DNA of 64,000 nucleotides from Porphyromonas gingivicanis JCM 15907 (GTDB lineage: Bacteria; Bacteroidota; Bacteroidia; Bacteroidales; Porphyromonadaceae): contig NZ_BAKX01000001.1 in assembly GCF_000614585.1 (NCBI RefSeq), positions 124,001-188,000 on the forward strand, written 5' to 3'. Both the position numbers and the translations under genes were made by a program. Below are positions 1 to 8,191 of this stretch, one piece after another. Within the stretch, counting starts at the first letter, position 1. The number at the start of each line of letters is the position of its first letter. The notes under the pieces are model-generated. The model saw nothing but the letters and a program-made list of their open reading frames with translations. It made no database searches and was not told the origin of the DNA.

Positions 1-487
1 GATTGTCGAGAATAGCTGTAATCCGAAGGGGCTATGCCTACAAAGTGTAAGAGTTGGTAGAGGAACGCAAGATGAAAATTGGCTATACCCGAAGAGCTTT
101 CTTCCAATACATCTAAAGAGCGAGTTATATAGGTAAAGAGCGGTTCTTCGCTTGGAATATCGCGCAAAATATGAGTTAGTACTTCGGAGAGGAATTGAAC
201 TATTGAGAGCTTAGTCGGATGACTAAGAAGATTAAGACGAATGGTGGCATACTCAGCTCCTTGATTTCCTGCAAACCTCTCCCCTCTCTATGATCTACGA
301 TGAGTTGTAATTCGCTCAAAGGGGCTATCAGTCGGCGTAGATGTTGTGCCTTTCCTTTTCTCCCTGCTGAGGCTAAAGGAATGCGATAAGATACCATACC
401 CATTGTCTCTGTAAAGAGATGAGCAATGCAGAAACGATCGTTGTAGGCATGCTTGGAGAGCACTATGGCACGAGTAGAGAATAACAT
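1..487 (-). CDS. recO: DNA repair protein RecO, 5' part, with apparent frameshift; runs off the window start
   Basis: RecO loads RecA on SSB-coated DNA in the RecFOR recombination pathway. The N-terminal OB-fold part is readable from the ATG at 487 (it begins MLFSTRAIVLSKHAYND, and LQEIKEL lies near residue 75). In that frame a stop comes at about 200. The same strand in another frame stays open from about 260 to base 1 and reads on as RecO sequence (HPTKLSIVQFLSEVLTHILR, then FHLAFLYQLLHFVGIAP). The two halves join near 240-260 if one base is missing. A -7 box lies 19 nt upstream of the start codon. The family call is firm. Whether the frameshift is real cannot be told from sequence alone. 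Confidence 0.85.
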
Positions 488-505
488 ACGGAGTTAATAG
501 CACCG

Positions 506-513
506 CAAAGGTA
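506..513 (-). promoter_or_regulatory. Bacteroidota -7 box upstream of recO
   Basis: On the minus strand the octamer is TACCTTTG, matching TAnnTTTG. It ends 18 bases before the recO ATG. I do not see a clear TTG at the -33 position. Confidence 0.45.
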
Positions 514-600
514 AGCATCCCATATAGACTATCGCATAATGAGAAGTTTCTGCATGGATTTTTTTGAGAACCTTTCTAAAGATTTTGGTAACATAGAAAA

Positions 601-635
601 GGCAGAAGATACTTTGTGAAGAGGTATCTTCTGCC
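601..635 (-). terminator. Rho-independent terminator of the LRR lipoprotein gene
   Basis: A perfect 12-bp stem (GGCAGAAGATAC with its complement) encloses an 11-base loop. In the minus direction it is followed by TTTTCTATG. It sits 49 bases after the lipoprotein stop codon. Confidence 0.85.
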
Positions 636-683
636 ATTACTTTTCTTTGAAGGGTTAGCTCCTATGCTTAGGAAGCTATAAAT

Positions 684-2057
684 TTATTCAGCTTCGATAG
701 TTACCTTGCTGTTATTTTTGAAGAGATTGCGCACGTGAGTCTCTTCGGCTCCTGCATCTACCATTACCTTTTCGAGTGCATTGTTGTTCTCTACGATAAA
801 GTATTCTGCCTCTTCATTGTACCCTTTGTTTCGTAGATTGATGGTCTTCAACTTAGACATATTAATAGCTTCGAGAGAGGCTATTGCAGGATTCTTACTT
901 AAATCTAATTGCTCCAAAGAACTATTAGAGATGAATAGTTGGAAGAGTTCTTGTTGATTCGAGAGATCCAAAGATTCCAAAGGATTATTGAATAGGAAAA
1001 GGAACATAATCTTATGTAATTCCGACAGGTCTATCTGTTTCAATTTGTTCCCATAGAGGTTGAGGCGCTCTAACTTGGGTAAATTTTTTAGCTCTACGTT
1101 GTCAATTTCATTGCTGTTGGCATGTAATTCTTTAAGTACAGGTAGGTTTTTTGCCTTTACTGTGGTAAGGTTGTTTTCTACCATATCGATACGCTCCAAA
1201 AGAGGTAAGTCCGAAAATATAATCTCTTTTAATCGTCCTTTATTAAGGAGTGCTTTCGTGAGTTTTTTTAGAGGTGTCAAATCAAGACGAGGTATAGAAA
1301 CATTTTGTAGATAGAGCTGCTCTAACTCTACATTGTGAGATAGGTCTAACTGCTTGAGGTTTATATTACCATAGGCACGTAGGTCTTTCAACTGTTTCAT
1401 CGAAGAGACATTAAGCTCGGCTATATCATTGTTTCCCAAGTGTAGGTAGACAAGATGCGTTAATCCGAACACGGGCGAAGCATTGGTCACAAACTGATTT
1501 TTGAGCCCTAAAGAGTCGAGATTGACGAAATACTCTAAGCCTTTTAGGCTTTTAATCTTATCTTTTTCGGCAATTTCCTCCTTGGTGGCAAATTCAAACA
1601 TTAACGCTTTTACACCTTCGACCTCTTCTGGTGTTAACTCTCCATCTTTGTTTTTATCAATATCGTATCGCTCTAAGATGAGACGCTTCAGGTTAGCATC
1701 TTCAAAAGGTATGTAGCGAAGATTTCCTTTATTGACAATCACTTGGCAATTCAACTCTTGCACCTTACCACAGGGGCAGTCTACCCGTACTGTAACAACG
1801 GCATCTCCGACAGCTTTGGCGGTTACTTTTCCATTTTCTACACTGGCAATAGTAGGTTTGTTTACGGACCAAGAGAGTTTGTAGTCTTTACCAATGCCAC
1901 GTACAGTAAGAGTTTTACTTTCGCCAACTGAGAGAGTAATGGTAGTTTCTGAAAGTTGAAGGTTAAGGGGTTCTTCTTTCTTAGGACCACAAGAAGAGAT
2001 GAGTCCCATAACGAAAAGGATAGCTGGAAGCAGTATCCGTAGGCTAATCTGTTTCAT
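684..2057 (-). CDS. Leucine-rich repeat lipoprotein with bacterial Ig-like and EF-hand-like segments
   Basis: This 457-residue surface or periplasmic lipoprotein has a signal peptide ending in the lipobox LISSC at about residue 23. Residues about 35-108 look like a bacterial Ig-like (Big_2) domain (LSVGESKTL, then GKVTAKAVGDAVVTV). Near residue 133 is a loop, DIDKNKDGELTPEE, that fits the DxDxNxDG calcium-binding pattern. The rest is made of about 20-residue leucine-rich repeats of the L-x-x-L-x-L-x-x-N type. Such proteins usually mediate protein-protein or host contact; the ligand is unknown. It begins 40 bp after lpxH on the same strand, so it may be co-transcribed, and it has its own terminator. 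The exact role is not recognisable. Confidence 0.8.
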   Translation of the reverse strand: MKQISLRILLPAILFVMGLISSCGPKKEEPLNLQLSETTITLSVGESKTLTVRGIGKDYKLSWSVNKPTIASVENGKVTAKAVGDAVVTVRVDCPCGKVQELNCQVIVNKGNLRYIPFEDANLKRLILERYDIDKNKDGELTPEEVEGVKALMFEFATKEEIAEKDKIKSLKGLEYFVNLDSLGLKNQFVTNASPVFGLTHLVYLHLGNNDIAELNVSSMKQLKDLRAYGNINLKQLDLSHNVELEQLYLQNVSIPRLDLTPLKKLTKALLNKGRLKEIIFSDLPLLERIDMVENNLTTVKAKNLPVLKELHANSNEIDNVELKNLPKLERLNLYGNKLKQIDLSELHKIMFLFLFNNPLESLDLSNQQELFQLFISNSSLEQLDLSKNPAIASLEAINMSKLKTINLRNKGYNEEAEYFIVENNNALEKVMVDAGAEETHVRNLFKNNSKVTIEAE

Positions 2058-2096
2058 GTTTTCTGAAATTAATTGGTTTGAAAATAATAGTTCTAT

Positions 2097-2870
2097 TCAC
2101 AAGGTATTGGCCTCCTCCAAGAGAAGTACTTCACCATCCCAAGTGATGTATTCCCCCATCTTATACCAATCTCCCATTACAACGAGCCTTTGCCCCGAGG
2201 GTAGTAGATAGTCGAATGGGAGATGGCGATGTCCGAAGAGAAAGAAATCTATTTGCGGGTGTTGTGAAGCCTCTCTTTTGGTCCACCCTACGAGCCACTC
2301 ATCCTCCAATGAGAAGTAGGGGTTGTGGGTAGTATGTGCCACTTCTTTTGCTTTTTTCTTGAATCCTTTCCGACGGCTTTGTTGCGAGCAAGTGAGGGCA
2401 AAACCTACAGTCCATCGAGGGTGGATGGCCGAGAATATACTCCTGGCTACACGGTTTCTAAAGAGTCGGTACATTAGATTGTTGGTTTTGTTTTGATAGC
2501 GATACTCTTCATCGCCATGAGCCAAGCGAAAACGCTTGCCTTTAAGAGTAACTTCAAGGGCTTTATGATGGATGTGTACACCCAATTCCTCTTGGAAATA
2601 TGTCTTCATCCATACATCATGATTGCCTGTAAGAAAATGTATTTCAATGCCTTTATCCGTTAGCTCTGCAATTTTACCTTGAAAGCGTACAAAGCCTTTA
2701 GGCACTACATAACGATACTCATACCAGAAGTCGAATATATCTCCTAAAAAGTAAATAGCCTCTGCGTTGGGGGCTATTTGGTCTAACCATGCCACCAGAC
2801 GTTTCTCTGTGGCGCGAGGGTCTTCGTGATAGGGAGAACCTAAGTGAGCATCGCTGGTAAAGTAGATCAT
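2097..2870 (-). CDS. lpxH: UDP-2,3-diacylglucosamine diphosphatase
   Basis: LpxH removes UMP from UDP-2,3-diacylglucosamine to give lipid X, step four of lipid A synthesis at the inner membrane. It is a calcineurin-like metallophosphoesterase. Metal-binding motifs are visible in order: SDAHLG near the N-terminus, GDIFDFW, GNHD, and FGHRH near the C-terminus. A longer reading from 2915 exists. I chose the ATG at 2870 because the protein then starts MIYFTSDAHLG, the normal family start, and because the -7 box at 2913-2920 would put the 2915 ATG inside the promoter. The length of 257 residues is typical. lpxK of the same pathway lies at 18.7-19.8 kb. Confidence 0.9.
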   Translation of the reverse strand: MIYFTSDAHLGSPYHEDPRATEKRLVAWLDQIAPNAEAIYFLGDIFDFWYEYRYVVPKGFVRFQGKIAELTDKGIEIHFLTGNHDVWMKTYFQEELGVHIHHKALEVTLKGKRFRLAHGDEEYRYQNKTNNLMYRLFRNRVARSIFSAIHPRWTVGFALTCSQQSRRKGFKKKAKEVAHTTHNPYFSLEDEWLVGWTKREASQHPQIDFFLFGHRHLPFDYLLPSGQRLVVMGDWYKMGEYITWDGEVLLLEEANTL

Positions 2871-2912
2871 ACAACTCCGTAGCTTTTTGTTTCGATTTTG
2901 GTTCTTGTTAGA

Positions 2913-2920
2913 CAAAGATA
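2913..2920 (-). promoter_or_regulatory. -7 box of the lpxH promoter
   Basis: The minus-strand octamer is TATCTTTG, 42 bases upstream of the chosen ATG at 2870. It supports the shorter lpxH start. The -33 box is not obvious. Confidence 0.5.
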
Positions 2921-3009
2921 CGCTTTTATTCGGCTAATACATAGCTTTAGATATGTTTTATTCACTATAATGAGGTATGAGGTAAAGGGGAATACCCTAA
3001 AAATAGCGA

Positions 3010-3040
3010 TTGCTCTGTTTAGGGGGCAACTCTACCTTTG
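3010..3040 (+). promoter_or_regulatory. Bacteroidota promoter of the flavodoxin operon
   Basis: TTG at 3010-3012, a 20-base spacer, then TACCTTTG at 3033-3040. Both boxes match the Bacteroidota housekeeping sigma consensus. The flavodoxin ATG follows 37 bases after the -7 box. Confidence 0.75.
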
Positions 3041-3077
3041 CGATTGGAAAGTTAAGTACAGAAACAAATAAAACACA

Positions 3078-3581
3078 ATGAAAAAAATCGGAATTTACTT
3101 CGGTTCGTCCACAGGGACAACCGCTGATGTTGCAAAAACTATTGCCAAACGTCTCAACGTTGCAGATGCAGATATTTTGGATGTAGCAAGCGCAGACGCT
3201 GCATCTATGGCTAACTATGAAGTATTACTTTTGGGTTCTTCTACTTGGGGTATGGGCGACCTCCAAGATGATTGGGAGGGATTTTTACCTAAAGCAAAGG
3301 GGCAAAATCTTGCTGGTAAGTGCGTAGGTCTTTTCGGTTGCGGAGACTCTTCTGCTTATAGCGATACATTCTGTGATGCTTTGGCAACTATCAAGGAAGA
3401 ACTCGATGGTACAGGATGCTCTTTTATTGGTGAGTATGCTCCTACTGACTATGGTTATGATGCTACTCGCTGTGAGCAAGGAGGCAAACTTATCGGTCTT
3501 CTTATTGATGATATCAATGAGTCTGACAAAACTGCTGACCGCATTGATACTTGGGTGGCAGCCCTCCAACCTAACCTTTGA
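3078..3581 (+). CDS. fldA: Flavodoxin, long-chain type
   Basis: This is a small FMN-binding electron carrier, often used in place of ferredoxin under iron limitation. It has 167 residues. The FMN phosphate loop is GSSTGTTADVA at residues 9-19. The two isoalloxazine-contacting loops are visible as STWGMGDLQDDW (about 55-66) and GCGDSSAYSDTFCDA (about 88-102). The extra segment around residues 115-140 marks the long-chain class. It has its own two-box promoter and is followed 35 bp later by a DUF2023 gene on the same strand, a pairing I associate with Porphyromonas. Redox partners are not encoded nearby. Confidence 0.93.
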   Translation: MKKIGIYFGSSTGTTADVAKTIAKRLNVADADILDVASADAASMANYEVLLLGSSTWGMGDLQDDWEGFLPKAKGQNLAGKCVGLFGCGDSSAYSDTFCDALATIKEELDGTGCSFIGEYAPTDYGYDATRCEQGGKLIGLLIDDINESDKTADRIDTWVAALQPNL

Positions 3582-3616
3582 TTAGATTATAATAGTTATC
3601 TCTTCAGATAGAGTAT

Positions 3617-4033
3617 ATGGAAACATTGTCGCTACATCACTTGGCACAAGATGCCGATATAAAAGTTTTCTCGCATCTTATTTACGAATTCGAGAAGGGT
3701 GTGCGTAATTTAGTTCTATATACTCTTGCTGAAGAATATATTTCTTTCGCCACACAGAAACTCTCCAATAGAGGAATTGATTATTTCTTACAACCAGTTC
3801 CAGATCGTACAAGTGTGAATATATTCTTTGGAAAAGAGGAGTGTCTTCGTACACTCAAAAAATTTCTTAGGCAACGTCCTTTGAATAATCTCTCGCCCGA
3901 AGAGGACTTTATCTTGGGAGCTTTATTGGGGTATGATTTGTGTAGACAGTGCGAGCGTTACTGTAAGAGGGTAGACCTCTCTGTTCAGAACGTGGAGCAG
4001 GGACAAGCTATTGCTGTGGATTTATTACAGTAG
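3617..4033 (+). CDS. DUF2023 family protein downstream of flavodoxin
   Basis: This 138-residue soluble protein resembles the DUF2023 family, which I recall being defined partly by a Porphyromonas gingivalis structure. There is no signal peptide or membrane segment. The middle reads IDYFLQPVPDRTSVNIFFG and has the look of a mixed alpha/beta fold. Two cysteines sit near residue 112 in LCRQCERYC, which adds a third two residues later. It shares the flavodoxin transcription unit (35-bp gap, no terminator between, one after it). A role linked to flavodoxin or iron response is inference from position only. Confidence 0.75.
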   Translation: METLSLHHLAQDADIKVFSHLIYEFEKGVRNLVLYTLAEEYISFATQKLSNRGIDYFLQPVPDRTSVNIFFGKEECLRTLKKFLRQRPLNNLSPEEDFILGALLGYDLCRQCERYCKRVDLSVQNVEQGQAIAVDLLQ

Positions 4034-4081
4034 TAGCATTGTTTTTAGCAACTATACGCATCGTTCGAATATTTCAGAAGC

Positions 4082-4116
4082 CCCCAATTCCATAGGAGTT
4101 GGGGTGTTTTTATGTT
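4082..4116 (+). terminator. Terminator of the flavodoxin-DUF2023 unit
   Basis: CCCCAATTCC pairs with GGAGTTGGGG around a 3-base loop and is followed by TGTTTTTATG. It lies about 50 bases after the DUF2023 stop. Confidence 0.8.
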
Positions 4117-4373
4117 TTGATAAAATTTCTTGACCAGCTCCTTCTCATCTTCTTGGAGATTGTTAGGTGCCAATGTATTTACTGTCTTATTATCTGCACT
4201 CCCCTTGGATTACACTTAAATCTACGCTCTTTTTATTCCCAATCTCAATGCCTTCTAAGGTAGAGTCCTGTAGCCTTGTATTGTTTTCTTAAGATCGCTA
4301 ATAGAGCTCTTTTTGAGATAGCAAGTATTTCTCTGTTTTGAAAGCTCTCTAACCATCTGTATAAACGTTCAAA
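4117..4373. other. Gene-free stretch with a possible coding remnant
   Basis: No intact gene is present. On the minus strand, two short open stretches in different frames (about 4120-4185 and 4187-4270) translate to peptides of normal composition, one containing TLAPNNLQEDEKELVKKFYQ. They could be the decayed end of an old gene. I cannot name a family. Confidence 0.25.
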
Positions 4374-4429
4374 AGGTATGTAGGTTAGAGGCGAAAGGGT
4401 TAATGGTTTTGCCTCTAAAGATTATACCT
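4374..4429. repeat. Nested palindrome, possible member of the dispersed intergenic hairpin element
   Basis: Outer arms AGGTAT (4374-4379) and ATACCT (4424-4429) enclose inner arms TTAGAGGC (4385-4392) and GCCTCTAA (4411-4418). The loop holds GAAAGGGTTAATGGTTTT, which resembles the right half of the element at 45561-45632. It lies about 140 bp upstream of the putative nadB -7 box. Confidence 0.5.
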
Positions 4430-4566
4430 ATTGGTAGGCTTGTTGATTACTTTTTTCTTTCAAGGGGGAAAGAATTGCTCTATACCCTTTGCGGAGAGTC
4501 TCTATGACTCAAAAAGAGAGCATTATATAGCTGTACCAAAAGTCAACAAAGTCTCAAAATAAGATG

Positions 4567-4574
4567 TACCTTTG
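4567..4574 (+). promoter_or_regulatory. -7 box upstream of nadB
   Basis: TACCTTTG matches TAnnTTTG and ends 28 bases before the nadB ATG. No good -33 TTG is seen. Confidence 0.45.
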
Positions 4575-4602
4575 TCTGCGCTAACAAATCTGCAAGTTTC
4601 TA

Positions 4603-6196
4603 ATGATGCAATTCGATTATATCGTCGTGGGAGGGGGGCTTGCAGGGCTTTATACCTCCTATAAATTATCTCGTTTGGGTCGCGTTGCTTTGGTGGCCAG
4701 AGCTTCTCTTGAAGATAGTAATTCCTTTTATGCCCAAGGGGGAGTAGCTGCCGTAACGGAAGAACAAGATACACCTACTGACCATCTCAAAGATACATTG
4801 ATTGCTGGTCGAGGTCTCTGTATAGAGCATGCTGTAAAAGTTTTGACCGAAGAGGCTCCTCAACGCATAGAAGAACTCATCTCTTTGGGGATGAACTTCG
4901 ATACGCAAGATGGTCATCTCGCCTTGGGACTTGAGGGTGGGCATCATCATAAACGTATCCTTCATGCAGGTGGGGATGCTACGGGGCGTATGCTCTCTAC
5001 GTTTATGATTGCTAAGGTACAAGAGAACCCTTCGATAACTATTTTAGATCATCATCAAGCCATAAAACTTTCGTTAGAAGAGGGTGCTTGCCGAGGAGTT
5101 TGGGTCTACAACGAGTCTTCTCATCGTATTGAATTTTTAGGAGCAAGAGCTGTGATCCTTGCCATGGGAGGAGCGGCAGCTCTTTACCGTCCAACTACTA
5201 ATCCTCCCACTGCTTTGGGTGATGGGTTGGCTATGGCATTAGAGGCAGGGGCAGAGCTTAGAGATATGGAGTTTATCCAGTTTCATCCTACGGCACTCTA
5301 TGCGCCAGCGCATGGTTCTTTTTTGATAAGCGAGGCAGTGCGAGGCGAGGGAGCTTACCTTCTCAATGCCAGAGGAGAACGCTTTATGCTCGACAAACAT
5401 CCCTTGGCAGAGTTAGCTCCGCGAGATACGGTAGCTTATGAGATATTTCATCAGATGCAACTGGAGGGTTCTAAGTATGTAACTCTATCGCTTAAGCATT
5501 TAGATGCCGAGCATATTCGTCGGCGCTTTCCGACTATTAGTCGTCACTGTGCCGAGATAGGGTTGGATTTTTCGAAAGAGATACCTGTGGCACCTGCCGC
5601 TCACTATACGGTAGGAGGCATTGTTACAGATCTTTATGGGCGCACCAGTATACCTAACCTCTTTGCCGTTGGAGAGATTGCTTCTACAGGAGTGATGGGA
5701 GCTAACCGTTTGGCTTCTAACTCTCTTATAGAGTGTTTGGTGTTTGGTAAGCGCATAGTTGATTTTATTGCCAGAGAAACTCCACCTTACGGGAGATTTA
5801 GCAGAGCCCTCTATGTCTGGAATAAAACTTTATGATAGCGAGAAAGAACGGATGTGGCAGAGTCTTAAGGGAACTAAGATTATGACTGCTTTAGGAGAGC
5901 TATTGATGCAGGAGGTGGGCATCATCCGCTCTCAATCTTCTTTGCAAAAGGCTTTGGTGCAAATAGAGGAGCTTTTACAGCAGATAGAGACCTCCGAAGA
6001 GTCCGATTCTTTACAGGCTTATATCCATCGCTTGCGTCTTCGCTTATCGTATAGAATAGTCCTTTCGGCGCAAACCAGAGAGGAGAGTAGGGGTGGGCAT
6101 TATCGTTCTGATTATCCCGACACGCTCCGAGCCGAAGAGACGTACCACACTGTAATGTCAAAAGATTCAATAAAAAAAATATACATCAATCGATGA
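4603..6196 (+). CDS. nadB: L-aspartate oxidase, with apparent frameshift near 5770-5830
   Basis: NadB oxidises L-aspartate to iminoaspartate, the first step of de novo NAD synthesis. The first 410 codons give the FAD-binding part (VVGGGLAGL at 8-16, HPTALYAPA, LAPRDTVAYEI, GANRLASNSL). This frame then loses homology and stops at 5835. The C-terminal helical domain continues in another frame (MWQSLKGTKIM, GIIRSQSSL, then ESRGGHYRSDYP) to a TGA at 6196. Joined, the protein is about 530 residues, the normal family length. The second frame is clearly the true end, because its stop overlaps the nadC start as ATGA. The indel equals one extra or two missing bases. Confidence 0.9.
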
Positions 6197-7050
6197 AAGA
6201 TCTGTTTTTCTCCCGTCCCGAGGAGGTAGCCCGAGTGGCTCATCTTATAGACCTTGCTTTCGAAGAAGATATTGCCCAAGGAGATATTTCTACCCAATCT
6301 ATATTCCCTGCTCAGGAGAGGGTTACGGCTCTTATTACCGCTAAGGAAGAAGGAGTCGTTTCCGGCATTGCTATAGCTCGAATGATTTTAGATAAAATGG
6401 GAGACTACTCTATGGAGACTTATGTGCAAGATGGAGACCTCCTGAAGAAAGGCGATAAAGTACTATCTATAACCGCTCCCTATACCACGCTTCTCTCTTG
6501 CGAACGTACTCTCCTCAACTTTATGCAAAGGATGTCGGGTATTGCCACTCAAACGCATAGGTATGTACTTGCCACAGAGGGTACAAAAACTCGTATTTTG
6601 GATACACGTAAAACAGTGCCAGGGCTTCGTCTGTTAGACAAAATGGCTGTGCGCCATGGTGGAGGGCACAATCATCGTATGGGGTTGTACGATATGGTAA
6701 TGCTCAAAGACAACCATATAAAGGCGGTAGGCAGTATTACCGAGGCTGTAAAGATGGTACGCCAAACGTTGCCCCTCTCCATTAAAGTAGAGGTAGAGAC
6801 TACCAACCTCCAAGAGGTAGAAGAGGCTTTACGAGCAGGAGCAGATATTATTATGTTGGATAATATGTCTAACGACCTTATGACACAGGCTATCTCTTTG
6901 ATAGATGGGCGTGCTGCGGTGGAGGCTTCGGGCAATATGACCTTGGAGCGCATCCCCTCGGTAGCTTCTCTCGGGGTAGATTATATTAGTGTAGGAGCTT
7001 TGACCCACTCTGTAAAGGCATTGGATTTAAGCATGAATTTTGTGAAATAA
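6193..7050 (+). CDS. nadC: Nicotinate-nucleotide pyrophosphorylase (quinolinate phosphoribosyltransferase)
   Basis: NadC converts quinolinate and PRPP to nicotinate mononucleotide, CO2 and PPi. It has 285 residues, the usual length. Family motifs are visible: EEDIAQGDIST near the N-terminus, ERTLLNFMQRMSGIAT, TRKTVPGLRLLDKMAVRHGG with the phosphate-binding basic residues, KDNHI, VEVET, and the C-terminal barrel segments MLDNM and EASGNM. Its ATG overlaps the nadB stop by four bases and nadA follows after 35 bp, so nadB-nadC-nadA form an operon in an order that is common in Bacteroidota. Confidence 0.95.
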   Translation: MKDLFFSRPEEVARVAHLIDLAFEEDIAQGDISTQSIFPAQERVTALITAKEEGVVSGIAIARMILDKMGDYSMETYVQDGDLLKKGDKVLSITAPYTTLLSCERTLLNFMQRMSGIATQTHRYVLATEGTKTRILDTRKTVPGLRLLDKMAVRHGGGHNHRMGLYDMVMLKDNHIKAVGSITEAVKMVRQTLPLSIKVEVETTNLQEVEEALRAGADIIMLDNMSNDLMTQAISLIDGRAAVEASGNMTLERIPSVASLGVDYISVGALTHSVKALDLSMNFVK

Positions 7051-7085
7051 GAAAGAGAACTCGTCAATAAGGATAAAGAGAGAAA

Positions 7086-8033
7086 ATGATACCGACAATG
7101 ATGAAAGAGGATTTCTCCGCTCTGTACGAAGAGATTGATGCCCTCAAAAAAGAGCATAACGCCATTGTTTTGGCACACTACTATGCTCGTCCCGAAGTAC
7201 AGGCTGCTGCCGATTTCCTGGGAGATTCATTGGCTTTGTCTCAAAAAGCAGGAACCACAGATGCCGATATTATAGTCTTCTGCGGTGTGCACTTTATGGC
7301 AGAGACAGCTTCGATTATATCTCCTCAGAAGAAGGTCTTGATTCCTGCTCAAAATGCAGGGTGTACTTTAGCAGAGAGTGCCACTGCTGCAGGTTTAGCC
7401 ACGTGGAAGAAGTATCATCCCGATGGCTTGGTTGTGAGCTATGTTAATACCTCTGCCGAAGTAAAGGCGGAGACTGATTACTGTGTAACCTCTTCCAATG
7501 CGCTCAAAGTGATAGAATCTTTGCCTAAAGATTGTCCGATACTTTTCGGTCCTGACCGCAATTTGGGAGCCTATATTATGCAGAAAACAGGGCGCACTAT
7601 GGAGCTTTGGCAAGGCGATTGTTATGTTCATCGCCATATAACAACCGAGTTAATTCAATCTTTTCTGGAGCAATATCCCGATGCCGATGTGTTGATTCAT
7701 CCCGAATCGGTGGCTTGCAACGATGATGCGATCTTGGCTCATCCTCGCTGTTTCGTAGGCTCTACGTCGGGTATCTTGGAGCATCCTCAAAGGAGTAACA
7801 AGAGCTTATTTGTCATTGCTACCGAAGCAGAGGCTATTGTGGAGTTGGCTCGTCGTTATCCTGACAGAACTTTTATCCCGATAGCCCCCGAGCATCGTTG
7901 CGAGTATATGAAGCTCACTACGCTGGAAGACCTTCGTGATGCTTTGAAGTATATGCGCTATGAGGTAACAGTACCCGAGGAAATACGTGCCAAGGCCTTA
8001 CTCTCCATCCAACGTATGCTATCTATCCATTGA
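7086..8033 (+). CDS. nadA: Quinolinate synthase
   Basis: NadA condenses iminoaspartate with dihydroxyacetone phosphate to quinolinate using a [4Fe-4S] cluster. It has 315 residues. Visible family features are AHYYARPEVQAAADFLGDSL (substrate phosphate site), CGVHFMAETA, PAQNAGCTLAESA, and the cysteines expected to hold the cluster, in FCGVHFMAE, ESVACND and APEHRCEYM. Three in-frame methionines lie in the first six codons, so the start is uncertain by a few residues. It is the last gene of the nad operon and is followed by a strong terminator. Confidence 0.95.
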   Translation: MIPTMMKEDFSALYEEIDALKKEHNAIVLAHYYARPEVQAAADFLGDSLALSQKAGTTDADIIVFCGVHFMAETASIISPQKKVLIPAQNAGCTLAESATAAGLATWKKYHPDGLVVSYVNTSAEVKAETDYCVTSSNALKVIESLPKDCPILFGPDRNLGAYIMQKTGRTMELWQGDCYVHRHITTELIQSFLEQYPDADVLIHPESVACNDDAILAHPRCFVGSTSGILEHPQRSNKSLFVIATEAEAIVELARRYPDRTFIPIAPEHRCEYMKLTTLEDLRDALKYMRYEVTVPEEIRAKALLSIQRMLSIH

Positions 8034-8063
8034 TACAGAGAGAATTTTCAAATCTTATAATCG

Positions 8064-8098
8064 AAAGAGCTAACTCGTAAAGGGGGTTAGCTCTTTTT
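8064..8098 (+). terminator. Terminator of the nadBCA operon
   Basis: AAAGAGCTAAC pairs with GTTAGCTCTTT, with a further CTC/GGG inner pair possible, and is followed by a T run. It lies 30 bases after the nadA stop. Confidence 0.85.
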
Positions 8099-8155
8099 GT
8101 TTGTCGATGTACAACCATCTCTGTTTATAGAGCTTAATCTATGAGCAGTAATAAC

Positions 8156-8163
8156 TAACTTTG
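8156..8163 (+). promoter_or_regulatory. -7 box upstream of rarA
   Basis: TAACTTTG matches TAnnTTTG and ends 28 bases before the chosen rarA ATG. The -33 box is not clear. Confidence 0.4.
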
Positions 8164-8191
8164 TGCAAGTGCATAGAAAGGCAAAGTGATA

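Noticed and set aside
2871-2915. Longer lpxH start at 2915
   Set aside because: The -7 box lies at 2913-2920, so the transcript would begin after this ATG, and the extra 15 residues have no family likeness.
4117-4560. tRNA or other structured RNA gene in the gap before nadB
   Set aside because: No T-loop consensus or acceptor stem could be matched on either strand; only the nested palindrome is structured.
5740-5840. Programmed frameshifting in nadB and the other shifted genes
   Set aside because: No shared slippery heptamer was noticed at the sites, the shifts differ in direction, and the genes have unrelated functions.
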